Positions 1 to 8,171 of a DNA stretch of 32,948 nucleotides are shown piece after piece (positions within the stretch are counted from its first letter, which is position 1; each line of letters begins with the position of its first letter). The notes below the pieces were generated by a model that worked only from the letters and a program-made list of their open reading frames with translations, made no database searches and was not told the origin of the DNA. The translations under genes and the position numbers were made by a program. This stretch comes from Sulfurimonas sp. (GTDB lineage Bacteria > Campylobacterota > Campylobacteria > Campylobacterales > Sulfurimonadaceae): positions 1 to 32,948 of the forward strand of contig JAMORZ010000144.1 in NCBI GenBank assembly GCA_027063295.1, written 5' to 3'.

Positions 1-69
1 AGTTTTCATGAAGAAGATAAAAAGATATTTGCAGAGTTTGAAAAGTTGTTACATCAGCAACAACACTAA
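1..69 (+). CDS. 3' end of an unidentified gene (partial)
   Basis: An open frame enters from the left edge and stops at TAA 67-69. It encodes 22 residues, rich in Glu, Lys and Gln and ending in QQQH. Too little is present to recognise a family. It lies two bases before the ATG of the cyclase gene on the same strand, so it is probably the upstream member of the same operon. Confidence 0.5.
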   Translation, partial: SFHEEDKKIFAEFEKLLHQQQH

Positions 70-71
70 GT

Positions 72-2147
72 ATGAGAAATTTTTTTATATATAGCCTCTT
101 TGTATTTCCTTTTCTTGGGGCTGTTTTATCGTTTGTATATTATCAAGTAGAGCCATTTGAGAGTTTCGCATTACACTTTAATGATGTTAATTTTGAGTTA
201 GACAATAAAAAACCACATGATGATATAGTATTTGTAGCAGTTGATGAGAAGAGTGTCAATGAATATGGACGTTGGCCTTGGGATCGTGAAAAAATTGCAA
301 AAGGTTTAGATAATCTTACTCAAGCTGATGTTGTTTTGTTTGATATGATTTTTTCTGAACCAACATCATACAAACAAGATAGTATCTTAAGTCGATCGTT
401 GCAGCATCTTGACAATAGTGTTTGTGGATTTTTTTTACGACATAATGCAACACAAAATATTAGTGAGGATGCTTTGGATATCCTAAGTGATTCTGCACTC
501 GATAGATTGCAAATGCAGATTGCTGCCTCACAAAATGCAAAGCCACGTTTTATATCTGCTCCATTTGCAGAAGTTAATATTATTCCTTTTTTAGAATCAT
601 GTACATTATCTGCTACATTCTCCACTATTAGAGCATCTGATGAAAAGTTTAGAGAGTATCCTGTTGCACTCTATTTTCAAAATCTTCTTTATCCAACTTT
701 AGCAATTCAGGGGTTGCGTTTAAAACTGAACCAAGATATACAAAGAGTGAGCGATACACAAGTGCAGATAGGATCCAAACTTATTGATCTTAGTGATAGG
801 GGCACAGTTCGTTTAAATTATTATCCCCTTGAAAGCTATAGGGTTGTCTCTTTTTTAGATGTAGTAGAGAAAAAGATCACCCCATCATACTTCAAAGATA
901 AGATTGTTATCTTGGGTGTAACAGAAGTTGGATCTGGAGATATTGTAAGTGCACCTATAGGATCGATTCCAGGACCGTTAGTCCATTATACTTTTCTTTC
1001 AAATATATTAGATGGAACATTGATTTATGAAAAAAATTGGATCAATTATACTTTAGTGATTATACTATCTTTGCTTCCTCTGTTTTTTATTTTATTTATT
1101 CAAAAAACTTTCTATAGAGTTTTATTCAATCTCAGTATCTATATCATTGTATATATATTGGTTCGTTATCTTTTTGTACAAGAACATATCTATATAGACC
1201 TCTTTTATCCTCTTGTAGGTCTTGTAGGTAGTACAATGATTGTAGAGGTGTTGGCTTTTACTCAAAAAGAAAAAAGTGAAAAGTTTTTAACGGGTGCATT
1301 TTCTTCTTATCTATCAGGTGATCTTTTAGACCAGCTTGTAAAAAATCCCCAAGCACTTGCTTTAGGTGGAGAGAAAAAAGAGTTAAGCATACTTTTTAGT
1401 GATATTCGTGATTTTACATCAATGTCGGAGAGTATGGAACCAGAAGAGCTCATTGTTTTGTTAAATCGTTACTTTACACCAATGACAGAGGTAGTATTAC
1501 AAAATAAGGGGATGCTTGACAAATATATTGGTGATGCTGTTATGGCTTTTTTTAATGCACCTGTTGATGTGAAAGATCATGCTTCTGCTGCTTGTTTGAG
1601 TGCTGTTGAGATGCTCAAAAAACTTGAAATTCTCAATCATGAACTCACTAGCGAGGGTAAACCTTCTTTAAAGATAGCAATTGGGATCAATACCGCTGAG
1701 GTTATTGTTGGCAATATGGGGTCAAATAGCCGTTTTAACTATACTGTTGTAGGTGATGGTGTGAATCTTGCATCACGTGTTGAGGGACTAACAAAGATTT
1801 ATAATCAAGAGCATGGGGAGATCAGCGTAGATATATTGATTACAGAATTTACAGTAAAGCACTTAGAAGATAAATCATTTGTATACAGAGAAGTAGAACC
1901 AGTACAAGTAAAAGGTAAAGAAGATGTTGTAGTGATTTTTCATCTTCTTCCTCAAACGAAAAAAGCACAACAATTAAAAGAGGAGTATGAAAAAGCTCTT
2001 AATACCTATAAAGATCACGATCTTACACAAGCGAAGATTCTTTTTGAAAATATTGTACAAAAGTATGATGATAGTTTATCTAAATATTTTGTAAAAAAGA
2101 TTACAGAAGGTAAAAAATGGGGTGTGCATATAATGGAAGGGAAATAG
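72..2147 (+). CDS. CHASE2-domain class III adenylate cyclase
   Basis: Membrane-bound nucleotide cyclase of 691 aa, predicted to make cAMP from ATP in response to an extracytoplasmic signal. An N-terminal membrane segment (about 5-25) is followed by a CHASE2-type periplasmic sensor (about 40-310), clustered membrane helices (about 325-400) and a class III cyclase domain (about 435-610). The catalytic set is complete: metal-binding Asp444 (FSDIRDF) and Asp488 (KYIGD), adenine-selecting Lys484 and Thr558 (YTVVGD, a class IIIb pattern), and transition-state Asn565 and Arg569 (VNLASR). The Lys/Thr pair favours ATP over GTP. The C-terminal ~75 residues look helical. The stop codon TAG directly abuts the ATG of the next gene, so the two are probably translationally coupled. 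Domain assignment is strong; the signal sensed is unknown. Confidence 0.9.
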   Translation: MRNFFIYSLFVFPFLGAVLSFVYYQVEPFESFALHFNDVNFELDNKKPHDDIVFVAVDEKSVNEYGRWPWDREKIAKGLDNLTQADVVLFDMIFSEPTSYKQDSILSRSLQHLDNSVCGFFLRHNATQNISEDALDILSDSALDRLQMQIAASQNAKPRFISAPFAEVNIIPFLESCTLSATFSTIRASDEKFREYPVALYFQNLLYPTLAIQGLRLKLNQDIQRVSDTQVQIGSKLIDLSDRGTVRLNYYPLESYRVVSFLDVVEKKITPSYFKDKIVILGVTEVGSGDIVSAPIGSIPGPLVHYTFLSNILDGTLIYEKNWINYTLVIILSLLPLFFILFIQKTFYRVLFNLSIYIIVYILVRYLFVQEHIYIDLFYPLVGLVGSTMIVEVLAFTQKEKSEKFLTGAFSSYLSGDLLDQLVKNPQALALGGEKKELSILFSDIRDFTSMSESMEPEELIVLLNRYFTPMTEVVLQNKGMLDKYIGDAVMAFFNAPVDVKDHASAACLSAVEMLKKLEILNHELTSEGKPSLKIAIGINTAEVIVGNMGSNSRFNYTVVGDGVNLASRVEGLTKIYNQEHGEISVDILITEFTVKHLEDKSFVYREVEPVQVKGKEDVVVIFHLLPQTKKAQQLKEEYEKALNTYKDHDLTQAKILFENIVQKYDDSLSKYFVKKITEGKKWGVHIMEGK

Positions 2148-4064
2148 ATGAAAGATTTTAACTTTTTAGATTCAGAGGAGGTTTTGGGATTAGTATTTAA
2201 GTATCTAACAGATCTTTCAACACTCCAGGATTTTGATGAGATTTTGATTAAGCTAGCTGATCTTGGTAGGGCATTGACATATTCTCATCGTGCTACAGTG
2301 TGGGTTGTTCATGCTAATCGAGAAACAATATGGACAAAAGTTGCTCATGGGATAGATCATATAGAGTTACCTATAGATTCTGGATTGGTTGGATATGCAA
2401 TGAAGCATAAAAAGCAGCTTTTGGTTGATGATGTTTATCGTGATCCCCGTTTTAATCAAGAGGTCGATAGGGTTACAGGGTACAAAACAAAAAGTATGCT
2501 AGTGATTCCGATGTATGATCATGTTGGTGAAGTGATAGGTGCATTTCAAGTGATGAACAACATGAGAACAGATCAGAGATACTCACAAAAAGATTTAGAT
2601 CATCTTCTATTGGCTGCAACTTATGCTACAGAAACACTTATAACAAAACAGTTGGCTACTGAGATAGAAGAGACCCAAAGAGAGGTAGTATTTACAATGG
2701 GTGCTATTGGAGAGAGTCGTTCTCAAGAAACAGGTTATCATGTAAAACGTGTAGCAGAATACTCAAAAGTACTCGCATTGGCATATGGACTTTGTGAAGA
2801 TGAAGCAGAGCTTTTAAAGCAAGCTTCCCCTATGCATGATATAGGAAAAATTGCTATTCCTGATTCGATTTTAAATAAGCCAGGAAGATTTAATGATGAT
2901 GAAAGAAAGATTATGAATACCCATGCAGAGCTTGGGTACAATATGATCAAGAACTCTCAAAGAGATCTTTTAAAAGCGGCTGCTATTGTGGCTTATGAAC
3001 ATCATGAAAAATGGGATGGAACAGGCTATCCTCGTGGTTTGTCGGGTGAAAACATTCATATATATGGTCGTATTACTGCAATCGCAGATGTATTTGATGC
3101 GTTGGGTAGTGATAGAGTTTACAAAAAAGCTTGGAAGGATGAAAAAATTTTAAAACTTTTTCATCAAGAAAAAGGGAAACATTTTGATCCTAAGTTAGTT
3201 GAGCTGTTTTTTGAAAATCTTAATGAGTTTTATTCAATTAGAGAAAAATTTAAAGATCACTATGAACCAAAAGAAGTCAAAGAGGCAAAAAGATCTGTAA
3301 AAGTTTTGGGAGCATACGGAACAAAAGCTAAAAATTATGGAACAACATCTTTTTTACTTAATGACAACCATGTGATAGATGCTGGCAACTTATTAAGTGC
3401 TTTAGAGGAAAAGTCTGTACAAATAACCCATGTCTGGCTTACACATGCTCATTTGGATCATATATCAGATATAGCATATATTTTAGATAACTATTTCTCA
3501 CTTCGTAAACACACTTTACATATAATGGGATTAGAATCAACAATTAAAGCATTGCAAGAACATTACCTCAATGATATTATATGGCCAGATTTTTCAAAAA
3601 TATATTTGTATGATAGTGATGTTGTTGCTGTAGAATATACAATTATCGATCTGGAAAAATCTTATCAAATAGGTAAAGATGAGTACATTTTAGCATACAG
3701 CACAGATCATACTGTCGAGAGCTGTGGTTATATATATACTCAAGATGATAAAGCATTACTTATTAGTGCAGATACATTCTCTTTAACATCTACATTGGAG
3801 ATGTTGGAAAAAAATCAAAATATCTCTGCAATGGTTCTAGAATGTTCATTTCCATCATCATTGGAAGATTTGGCAAAAACAACAAAACATTTAACACCAA
3901 AAACTCTCTTTAGTGGATTAGAGAATATGCCAAGAGAGGATATTGCACTTTATATTAACCATATTAAGCCAATATATGAAAATAAAGTTATTTCAGAAGT
4001 CAATGAAAAAAGCGGTAAAATAGGGGCTAAGATAGTAAAAGATGGAGAAATTTTACATTTTTAA
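2148..4064 (+). CDS. GAF / HD-GYP / class II phosphodiesterase-like fusion protein
   Basis: A cytoplasmic 638-aa protein joining three modules. Residues ~15-170 form a GAF sensor. Residues ~180-370 form an HD-GYP domain of the c-di-GMP phosphodiesterase type, with intact His230-Asp231 (HDIGK), His285-His286-Glu287 and GTGYP at 292-295. Residues ~385-638 form a metallo-beta-lactamase fold with HAHLDH at 433-438, a downstream HTVESCG (His521), Asp542 and ECSF (565-568). That pattern resembles class II cyclic-nucleotide phosphodiesterases (PDEase_II) more than ordinary hydrolases. The gene starts on the base after the cyclase stop codon, so a role in degrading the cyclase product, and in c-di-GMP turnover, is a reasonable inference. 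The MBL substrate is not proven by sequence; it could be another phosphoester. Confidence 0.85.
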   Translation: MKDFNFLDSEEVLGLVFKYLTDLSTLQDFDEILIKLADLGRALTYSHRATVWVVHANRETIWTKVAHGIDHIELPIDSGLVGYAMKHKKQLLVDDVYRDPRFNQEVDRVTGYKTKSMLVIPMYDHVGEVIGAFQVMNNMRTDQRYSQKDLDHLLLAATYATETLITKQLATEIEETQREVVFTMGAIGESRSQETGYHVKRVAEYSKVLALAYGLCEDEAELLKQASPMHDIGKIAIPDSILNKPGRFNDDERKIMNTHAELGYNMIKNSQRDLLKAAAIVAYEHHEKWDGTGYPRGLSGENIHIYGRITAIADVFDALGSDRVYKKAWKDEKILKLFHQEKGKHFDPKLVELFFENLNEFYSIREKFKDHYEPKEVKEAKRSVKVLGAYGTKAKNYGTTSFLLNDNHVIDAGNLLSALEEKSVQITHVWLTHAHLDHISDIAYILDNYFSLRKHTLHIMGLESTIKALQEHYLNDIIWPDFSKIYLYDSDVVAVEYTIIDLEKSYQIGKDEYILAYSTDHTVESCGYIYTQDDKALLISADTFSLTSTLEMLEKNQNISAMVLECSFPSSLEDLAKTTKHLTPKTLFSGLENMPREDIALYINHIKPIYENKVISEVNEKSGKIGAKIVKDGEILHF

Positions 4065-4073
4065 CAAAAACCC

Positions 4074-4102
4074 TTGACATTAAAAACTTTTTTGTCTATA
4101 AT
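4074..4102 (+). promoter_or_regulatory. Perfect consensus sigma70 promoter of the tRNA-tuf operon
   Basis: TTGACA (4074-4079), a 17-base spacer and TATAAT (4097-4102) match the bacterial housekeeping consensus exactly. The predicted start is near 4109, about 13 bases before the first tRNA. The segment between the -10 and the start (TTCGCC) is GC-rich for this genome, as in stringently controlled stable-RNA promoters. The promoter begins ten bases after the stop codon of the preceding gene. Confidence 0.9.
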
Positions 4103-4121
4103 TTCGCCATCAATAACCGTT

Positions 4122-4198
4122 GCCGACATAGCTCAGTTGGCTAGAGCAGCTGATTTGTAATCAGCAGGCCCGGGGTTCAAATCCTCGTGTCGGCACCA
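4122..4198 (+). tRNA. tRNA-Thr(TGT)
   Basis: Full cloverleaf with acceptor stem GCCGACA/TGTCGGC, anticodon loop TTTGTAA (anticodon TGT, reads ACA) and an encoded CCA end at 4196-4198. It is the first gene of the cluster and matches the position of thrU in the E. coli thrU-tyrU-glyT-thrT-tufB operon. Confidence 0.97.
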
Positions 4199-4237
4199 TT
4201 GATAAATATTAGAAACAGTGTTAGACCAGATTAAGAT

Positions 4238-4322
4238 GGTGGGATAGTCAAGTGGCCAACGACGGCAGACTGTAAATCTGCTCCCTATGGGTTCAGAGGT
4301 TCGACTCCTCTTCCCACCACCA
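4238..4322 (+). tRNA. tRNA-Tyr(GTA)
   Basis: 85-nt class II tRNA with acceptor stem GGTGGGA/TCCCACC, anticodon loop CTGTAAA (GTA), a long variable arm and an encoded CCA (4320-4322). It holds the place of tyrU in the E. coli cluster. Confidence 0.97.
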
Positions 4323-4338
4323 CTTTTTGATATCATAT

Positions 4339-4414
<76 letters not shown>

Positions 4415-4566
4415 CTAAAGTTATCAAAATTCTGGAAGCTGAAGTATAATGCAAAATTACTTCATAATATATATTATCTATATAGCTTTTCATCTAATAA
4501 TCAAATCTAGTACTGTATAAGAATTATTCAATTATTGCTTGAGATCTTATGATTTAAAAGACTGTT
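4415..4566 (+). other. AT-rich spacer between tRNA-Gly and tRNA-Thr(GGT)
   Basis: 152 bases with no credible gene. A TATAAT at 4445-4450 and a TATGAT at 4548-4553 could be -10 elements of a second promoter for tRNA-Thr(GGT) and tuf, but neither has a convincing -35. The second is well placed (about 13 bases before the tRNA). No terminator with a U-run was seen, so read-through from the upstream tRNAs is likely. Confidence 0.35.
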
Positions 4567-4638
<72 letters not shown>

Positions 4639-4640
4639 CT

Positions 4641-5840
4641 ATGGCAAAAGAAAAGTTTGAACGTAATAAACCGCATGTTAACATCGGTACAATCGGTCAC
4701 GTTGACCACGGTAAAACAACACTAACAGCTGCTATTACAGCAGTACTTGCAGTAACTAATGATGCAGCACTTATGGATTATGATCAAATCGATAATGCAC
4801 CAGAAGAAAGAGAGCGTGGTATTACTATCGCTACTTCACACGTTGAGTATGAAACAGATTCACGTCACTATGCACACGTTGACTGTCCAGGTCACGCGGA
4901 TTATGTTAAAAACATGATTACTGGTGCTGCACAAATGGATGGTGCTATCTTAGTTGTATCTGCAGCTGATGGTCCAATGCCACAAACTCGTGAGCACATC
5001 CTTCTTTCTAAACAAGTTGGTGTACCATACATCGTTGTTTTCATGAACAAAGAAGATATGGTTGATGATGAAGAACTTCTTGAACTAGTAGAGATGGAAA
5101 TTCGTGAACTTCTAGATGCTTATGATTTCCCAGGTGACGATACTCCAATCGTAGCTGGTTCTGCTCTTAAAGCTCTTGAAGAAGCAAAAACTGGTACACT
5201 TGGTGAGTGGTCAGAAAAAATTAAAAAACTTATGGCTGAAGTAGATGCTTACATCCCTGAGCCAGCACGTGAAACTGATAAAGATTTCTTAATGCCAGTT
5301 GAAGATGTATTCTCTATCTCTGGTCGTGGTACAGTTGTTACTGGTCGTATCGAGCGTGGTGTGATCAAAGTTGGTGAGGAAGTTGAGATCGTTGGTATCA
5401 AAGACACTCAAAAAACTACTGTAACTGGTGTTGAAATGTTCCGTAAAGAGATGGAACAAGGTGAAGCAGGTGATAACTGTGGTATCCTTATCCGTGGTAT
5501 TGCTAAAAATGAAGTTGAGCGTGGTCAAGTTCTTTGTAAGCCAGGTTCAATCACTCCACATACTAAGTTTACAGCTGAGATCTATGTACTTAGCAAAGAT
5601 GAGGGTGGTCGTCATACTCCATTCTTTAATGGTTACCGTCCACAATTCTATGTACGTACTACAGACGTAACTGGTGCGATCACTTTACCAGAAGGTACTG
5701 AGATGGTTATGCCAGGTGATAATGTAAGTATTACTGCTGAGTTAATCCACCCAATTGCAATGGAGCAAGGTACTAAGTTCGCTATCCGTGAAGGTGGTAG
5801 AACTGTTGGTGCTGGTGTTGTTGCTGAGATTCTTGCATAA
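4641..5840 (+). CDS. tuf: Elongation factor Tu
   Basis: EF-Tu, 399 aa, the GTPase that delivers aminoacyl-tRNA to the ribosome. All GTP-binding motifs are present: GHVDHGKT near residue 19, the switch I segment ending RGITI, DCPGH and NKED. Domains 2 and 3 are full length and the protein ends VVAEILA. The start is fixed by the universal MAKEKF N-terminus at 4641; the frame stays open upstream through the tRNA but that part is not protein-like. Only two bases separate it from tRNA-Thr(GGT), so there is no leader or Shine-Dalgarno site of its own; the nearest weak purine run (GTGAG, 4632-4636) lies in the tRNA acceptor stem. No tuf follows fusA in this window, so this may be the only copy. Confidence 0.98.
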   Translation: MAKEKFERNKPHVNIGTIGHVDHGKTTLTAAITAVLAVTNDAALMDYDQIDNAPEERERGITIATSHVEYETDSRHYAHVDCPGHADYVKNMITGAAQMDGAILVVSAADGPMPQTREHILLSKQVGVPYIVVFMNKEDMVDDEELLELVEMEIRELLDAYDFPGDDTPIVAGSALKALEEAKTGTLGEWSEKIKKLMAEVDAYIPEPARETDKDFLMPVEDVFSISGRGTVVTGRIERGVIKVGEEVEIVGIKDTQKTTVTGVEMFRKEMEQGEAGDNCGILIRGIAKNEVERGQVLCKPGSITPHTKFTAEIYVLSKDEGGRHTPFFNGYRPQFYVRTTDVTGAITLPEGTEMVMPGDNVSITAELIHPIAMEQGTKFAIREGGRTVGAGVVAEILA

Positions 5841-5855
5841 TTAGCTTCGGCTAAT
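5840..5855 (+). other. C(UUCG)G tetraloop hairpin after tuf
   Basis: ATTAGC-TTCG-GCTAAT forms a six-pair stem capped by the extra-stable UUCG loop, starting at the last base of the tuf stop codon. No U-run follows, so it is more likely a 3'-end protection or processing element than a terminator. Confidence 0.6.
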
Positions 5856-5883
5856 ATGCAAAATCCTTTACAAAGGTACTAAA

Positions 5884-6036
5884 ATGAGAGAAGCAATTCA
5901 CTTAGGTTGTGAGAAGTGTACAAGACGTAACTATCACACAACTAAAAACAAAAAAACTCATACTGAAAAATTTTCAGTAAGAAAGTATTGTAAATTCTGT
6001 AAAGAACATACAGTACACAAAGAGATGAAACTGTAA
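5884..6036 (+). CDS. rpmG: Ribosomal protein L33
   Basis: A 50-aa basic protein of the large ribosomal subunit. It carries two CxxC pairs (Cys9/Cys12 and Cys36/Cys39), so it is the zinc-binding (C+) form. An AAAGG Shine-Dalgarno stretch near 5871-5875 precedes the ATG. Its place between tuf and tRNA-Trp/secE is normal for this phylum. UUCG-loop hairpins flank the gene on both sides. Confidence 0.95.
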   Translation: MREAIHLGCEKCTRRNYHTTKNKKTHTEKFSVRKYCKFCKEHTVHKEMKL

Positions 6037-6051
6037 TTTCAGTTTCTCTCT

Positions 6052-6065
6052 TGAGCTTCGGCTCA
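6052..6065 (+). other. C(UUCG)G tetraloop hairpin before tRNA-Trp
   Basis: TGAGC-TTCG-GCTCA lies 15 bases after the rpmG stop and 5 bases before tRNA-Trp. It has the same AGC-UUCG-GCU core as the hairpin after tuf. It probably marks the 3' end of the rpmG message once RNase P frees the tRNA. Confidence 0.55.
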
Positions 6066-6070
6066 CTTAT

Positions 6071-6146
6071 AGGCGTATAGCTCCAATGGTAGAGCACCGG
6101 ATTCCAAATCCGGGTGTTGGGAGTTCGAGTCTCTCTACGCCTGCCA
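6071..6146 (+). tRNA. tRNA-Trp(CCA)
   Basis: 76-nt cloverleaf: acceptor AGGCGTA/TACGCCT, anticodon stem CCGGA/TCCGG with loop TTCCAAA (anticodon CCA), discriminator G and encoded CCA at 6144-6146. It lies inside the protein operon between rpmG and secE, so its excision splits the transcript there. Confidence 0.97.
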
Positions 6147-6216
6147 CCATTTTTTATTAGTGTAACTTACGAGTTTTACTTATAATAAATGACAATATTT
6201 TTTGGGAAAGTATAAA

Positions 6217-6396
6217 ATGAGTTTAAACAAACATATTCATAATGCAAAAGTAGAACTAAGTAAGGTTATCTTTCCTACATCAGGTCAGGTAAAGCAAGCA
6301 TATATAGCAGTAATTGTAGTTGTTTCTGCAATTGCTGCTTTTTTAGCATTAGTTGATTTGATTATGTCATCAATTATGTCAGCAATCTTAGGTTAA
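6217..6396 (+). CDS. secE: Preprotein translocase subunit SecE
   Basis: Small single-span inner-membrane subunit of the SecYEG channel, 59 aa. An amphipathic N-terminal helix (to about residue 25, with KVELSKVIFPT) is followed by one hydrophobic helix (about 30-55). This is the short one-helix form found outside enterobacteria. An in-frame TTG at 6202 would add five residues, but the GGGAAAG at 6204-6210 is a good ribosome site for the ATG at 6217. It is followed nine bases later by nusG, its usual partner. Confidence 0.93.
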   Translation: MSLNKHIHNAKVELSKVIFPTSGQVKQAYIAVIVVVSAIAAFLALVDLIMSSIMSAILG

Positions 6397-6405
6397 GGAG
6401 TTATA

Positions 6406-6933
6406 ATGGCACATCAATGGTACTCTATTCAGACCTATGGAAGTGACAGGGCAGTTAGAGATGCAATCTTTAACATGATAGAAGAATATGGTCTTCAAGA
6501 GCAGATTCAAGAGGTTATTGTCCCAACAGAGGATGTTATTGAAGTAAAAGATGGAAAGAAAAAAGTAAGTGAGCGTTCACTTTATTCTGGATATGTATTT
6601 GCAAAAATTGATCTCAATACTGAGATTCAGCATATGATTCAGTCAATTCCTAAAGTATCTGGATTTATTGGTGAGTCTAATATTCCAACACCTCTAAGTG
6701 AGCATGATATTAATGTTATCTTAGATCGTGTGAATAATCGTGCTGCACCAAAACCAAAAGTATTTTTTGACAATGGTGAGACTGTTCGTATTATTGATGG
6801 ACCATTTGCAAACTTTACTGCAACTGTGGATGAGTATGACCTTGAACATGGTACTCTTAAACTTAATGTTTCGATTTTTGGACGTGCGACACCGGTAGAC
6901 ATATCGTATACGCAAGTTGAAAAAATCATCTAA
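6406..6933 (+). CDS. nusG: Transcription antitermination/elongation factor NusG
   Basis: 175-aa factor that binds RNA polymerase and links it to Rho or the ribosome. The NGN domain spans about residues 4-110 (starts HQWYSIQTYG; SGYVFAKI is a typical core strand), and a KOW domain covers about 123-175 (GETVRIIDGPFANF). Length is normal. A strong AAGGAG precedes the ATG. It is cotranscribed with secE and the L11 gene. Confidence 0.97.
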   Translation: MAHQWYSIQTYGSDRAVRDAIFNMIEEYGLQEQIQEVIVPTEDVIEVKDGKKKVSERSLYSGYVFAKIDLNTEIQHMIQSIPKVSGFIGESNIPTPLSEHDINVILDRVNNRAAPKPKVFFDNGETVRIIDGPFANFTATVDEYDLEHGTLKLNVSIFGRATPVDISYTQVEKII

Positions 6934-6959
6934 ATTTAAATTCATAAAAAGGACAAAAA

Positions 6960-7385
6960 ATGGCAAAAAAAGTCATGGATTATATCAAGCTACAAATTGA
7001 AGCTGGTAAAGCAAACCCTGCTCCACCAGTTGGACCTGCACTCGGACAACGTGGTGTTAACATTATGGAATTCTGTAAAGCATTCAACGAAAAAACAAAA
7101 GATAAGATGGGATTTAAAGTTCCTGTAGTTATTACTGTTTACAATGATAGAAGTTTTTCTTTCGTTACAAAACAACCACCTGCATCTGAGCTTCTTATGA
7201 AAGCTGCTGGACTTAAAAAGGGTACAGACAATCCACTTAAAAACAAAGTTGGAAAACTTACTCGTGCACAACTTATGGAAGTAGTTGAGCAAAAAATCGA
7301 AGATTTAAACACTGATGATAAAGAGATGGCTGCTAATACTTTAGCTGGTTCTGCTCGTTCAATCGGTATCGAGATCGTAGACTAA
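6960..7385 (+). CDS. rplK: Ribosomal protein L11
   Basis: 141-aa protein of the GTPase-associated centre of the 50S subunit, which also mediates RelA activation. The N-terminal domain carries KLQIEAGKANPAPPVGP, and the C-terminal rRNA-binding domain ends GSARSIGIEIVD. An AAAAAGGA ribosome site lies just upstream. Normal length and position before rplA. Confidence 0.98.
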   Translation: MAKKVMDYIKLQIEAGKANPAPPVGPALGQRGVNIMEFCKAFNEKTKDKMGFKVPVVITVYNDRSFSFVTKQPPASELLMKAAGLKKGTDNPLKNKVGKLTRAQLMEVVEQKIEDLNTDDKEMAANTLAGSARSIGIEIVD

Positions 7386-7452
7386 GACAAAACTATCATC
7401 GACCACAGTGATATAAAATTGTGTGGCAGAATTAATATGGAGAATTTGACAA

Positions 7453-8145
7453 ATGAGTAAAAGATATAAACAATTAGTTGAAAAAATTGATGCTACTAAA
7501 TCATATACAGTTGAGGAAGCTTCTGCAACTGTAAAAGATTTAAAAAGTGCAAAATTTGATGAAACTGTTGAAATTGCTATGAATTTAAATGTTGATCCAC
7601 GTCATGCTGATCAAATGGTACGTGGTGCAATCGTTCTTCCACACGGTACAGGTAAAACTGTTCGTGTTGCAGTATTTGCTAAAGGTGCTAAAGCTGATGA
7701 GGCTAAGGCTGCTGGTGCAGATATTGTTGGAACTGATGATTTAGTTGCACAAATCAAAGAGGGAATCTTCAACTTTGATGTAGTTGTTGCTGCACCTGAC
7801 TGTATGGGTCTTGTTGGACAAATCGGTCGTATTTTAGGGCCAAAAGGTCTTATGCCAAACCCTAAAACTGGTACAGTAACTCCAGATGTTGCAACTGCTG
7901 TTAACAATGTAAAGGGTGGTCAAGTTACTTTCCGTGTTGACAAAAAAGGTAATATCCATGCTGGTATCGGTAAAGCTAGTTTTGATGCAGATAAAATTGC
8001 TGAAAACATTTCTGCGTTTGTAGCAGCGATTAACAAGCAAAAACCAGCATCTGCAAAAGGTCGTTATATTAAAAATGCAGCACTTTCTCTTACTATGAGT
8101 CCTGCTGTAAAACTTGATGTTATTGCTTTAGCAGATATCAAGTAG
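7453..8145 (+). CDS. rplA: Ribosomal protein L1
   Basis: 230-aa protein of the L1 stalk of the large subunit, and in many bacteria the translational repressor of the L11 operon. The signature GRILGPKGLMPNPKTGTV lies in the middle. A GGAG at 7439-7442 sets the start. The 67-base spacer after rplK contains a weak inverted repeat (CCACA/TGTGG) but no clear regulatory RNA. Confidence 0.98.
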   Translation: MSKRYKQLVEKIDATKSYTVEEASATVKDLKSAKFDETVEIAMNLNVDPRHADQMVRGAIVLPHGTGKTVRVAVFAKGAKADEAKAAGADIVGTDDLVAQIKEGIFNFDVVVAAPDCMGLVGQIGRILGPKGLMPNPKTGTVTPDVATAVNNVKGGQVTFRVDKKGNIHAGIGKASFDADKIAENISAFVAAINKQKPASAKGRYIKNAALSLTMSPAVKLDVIALADIK

Positions 8146-8170
8146 TTTCAGACGCCTTTGGCGTTTGAAA
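8146..8170 (+). terminator. Hairpin after rplA (attenuator or processing site)
   Basis: An 11-pair stem, TTTCAGACGCC/GGCGTTTGAAA with one G-T pair and a three-base loop, begins right after the rplA stop. A weak GTCTTTAGTTT follows, so termination is probably partial. It lies where many bacteria lower transcription between rplKA and rplJL. Confidence 0.5.
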
Positions 8171-8171
8171 G

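Noticed and set aside
4133..4336. A 67-codon minus-strand open frame
   Set aside because: It is the complement of tRNA-Thr and tRNA-Tyr, a common false gene over tRNA clusters.
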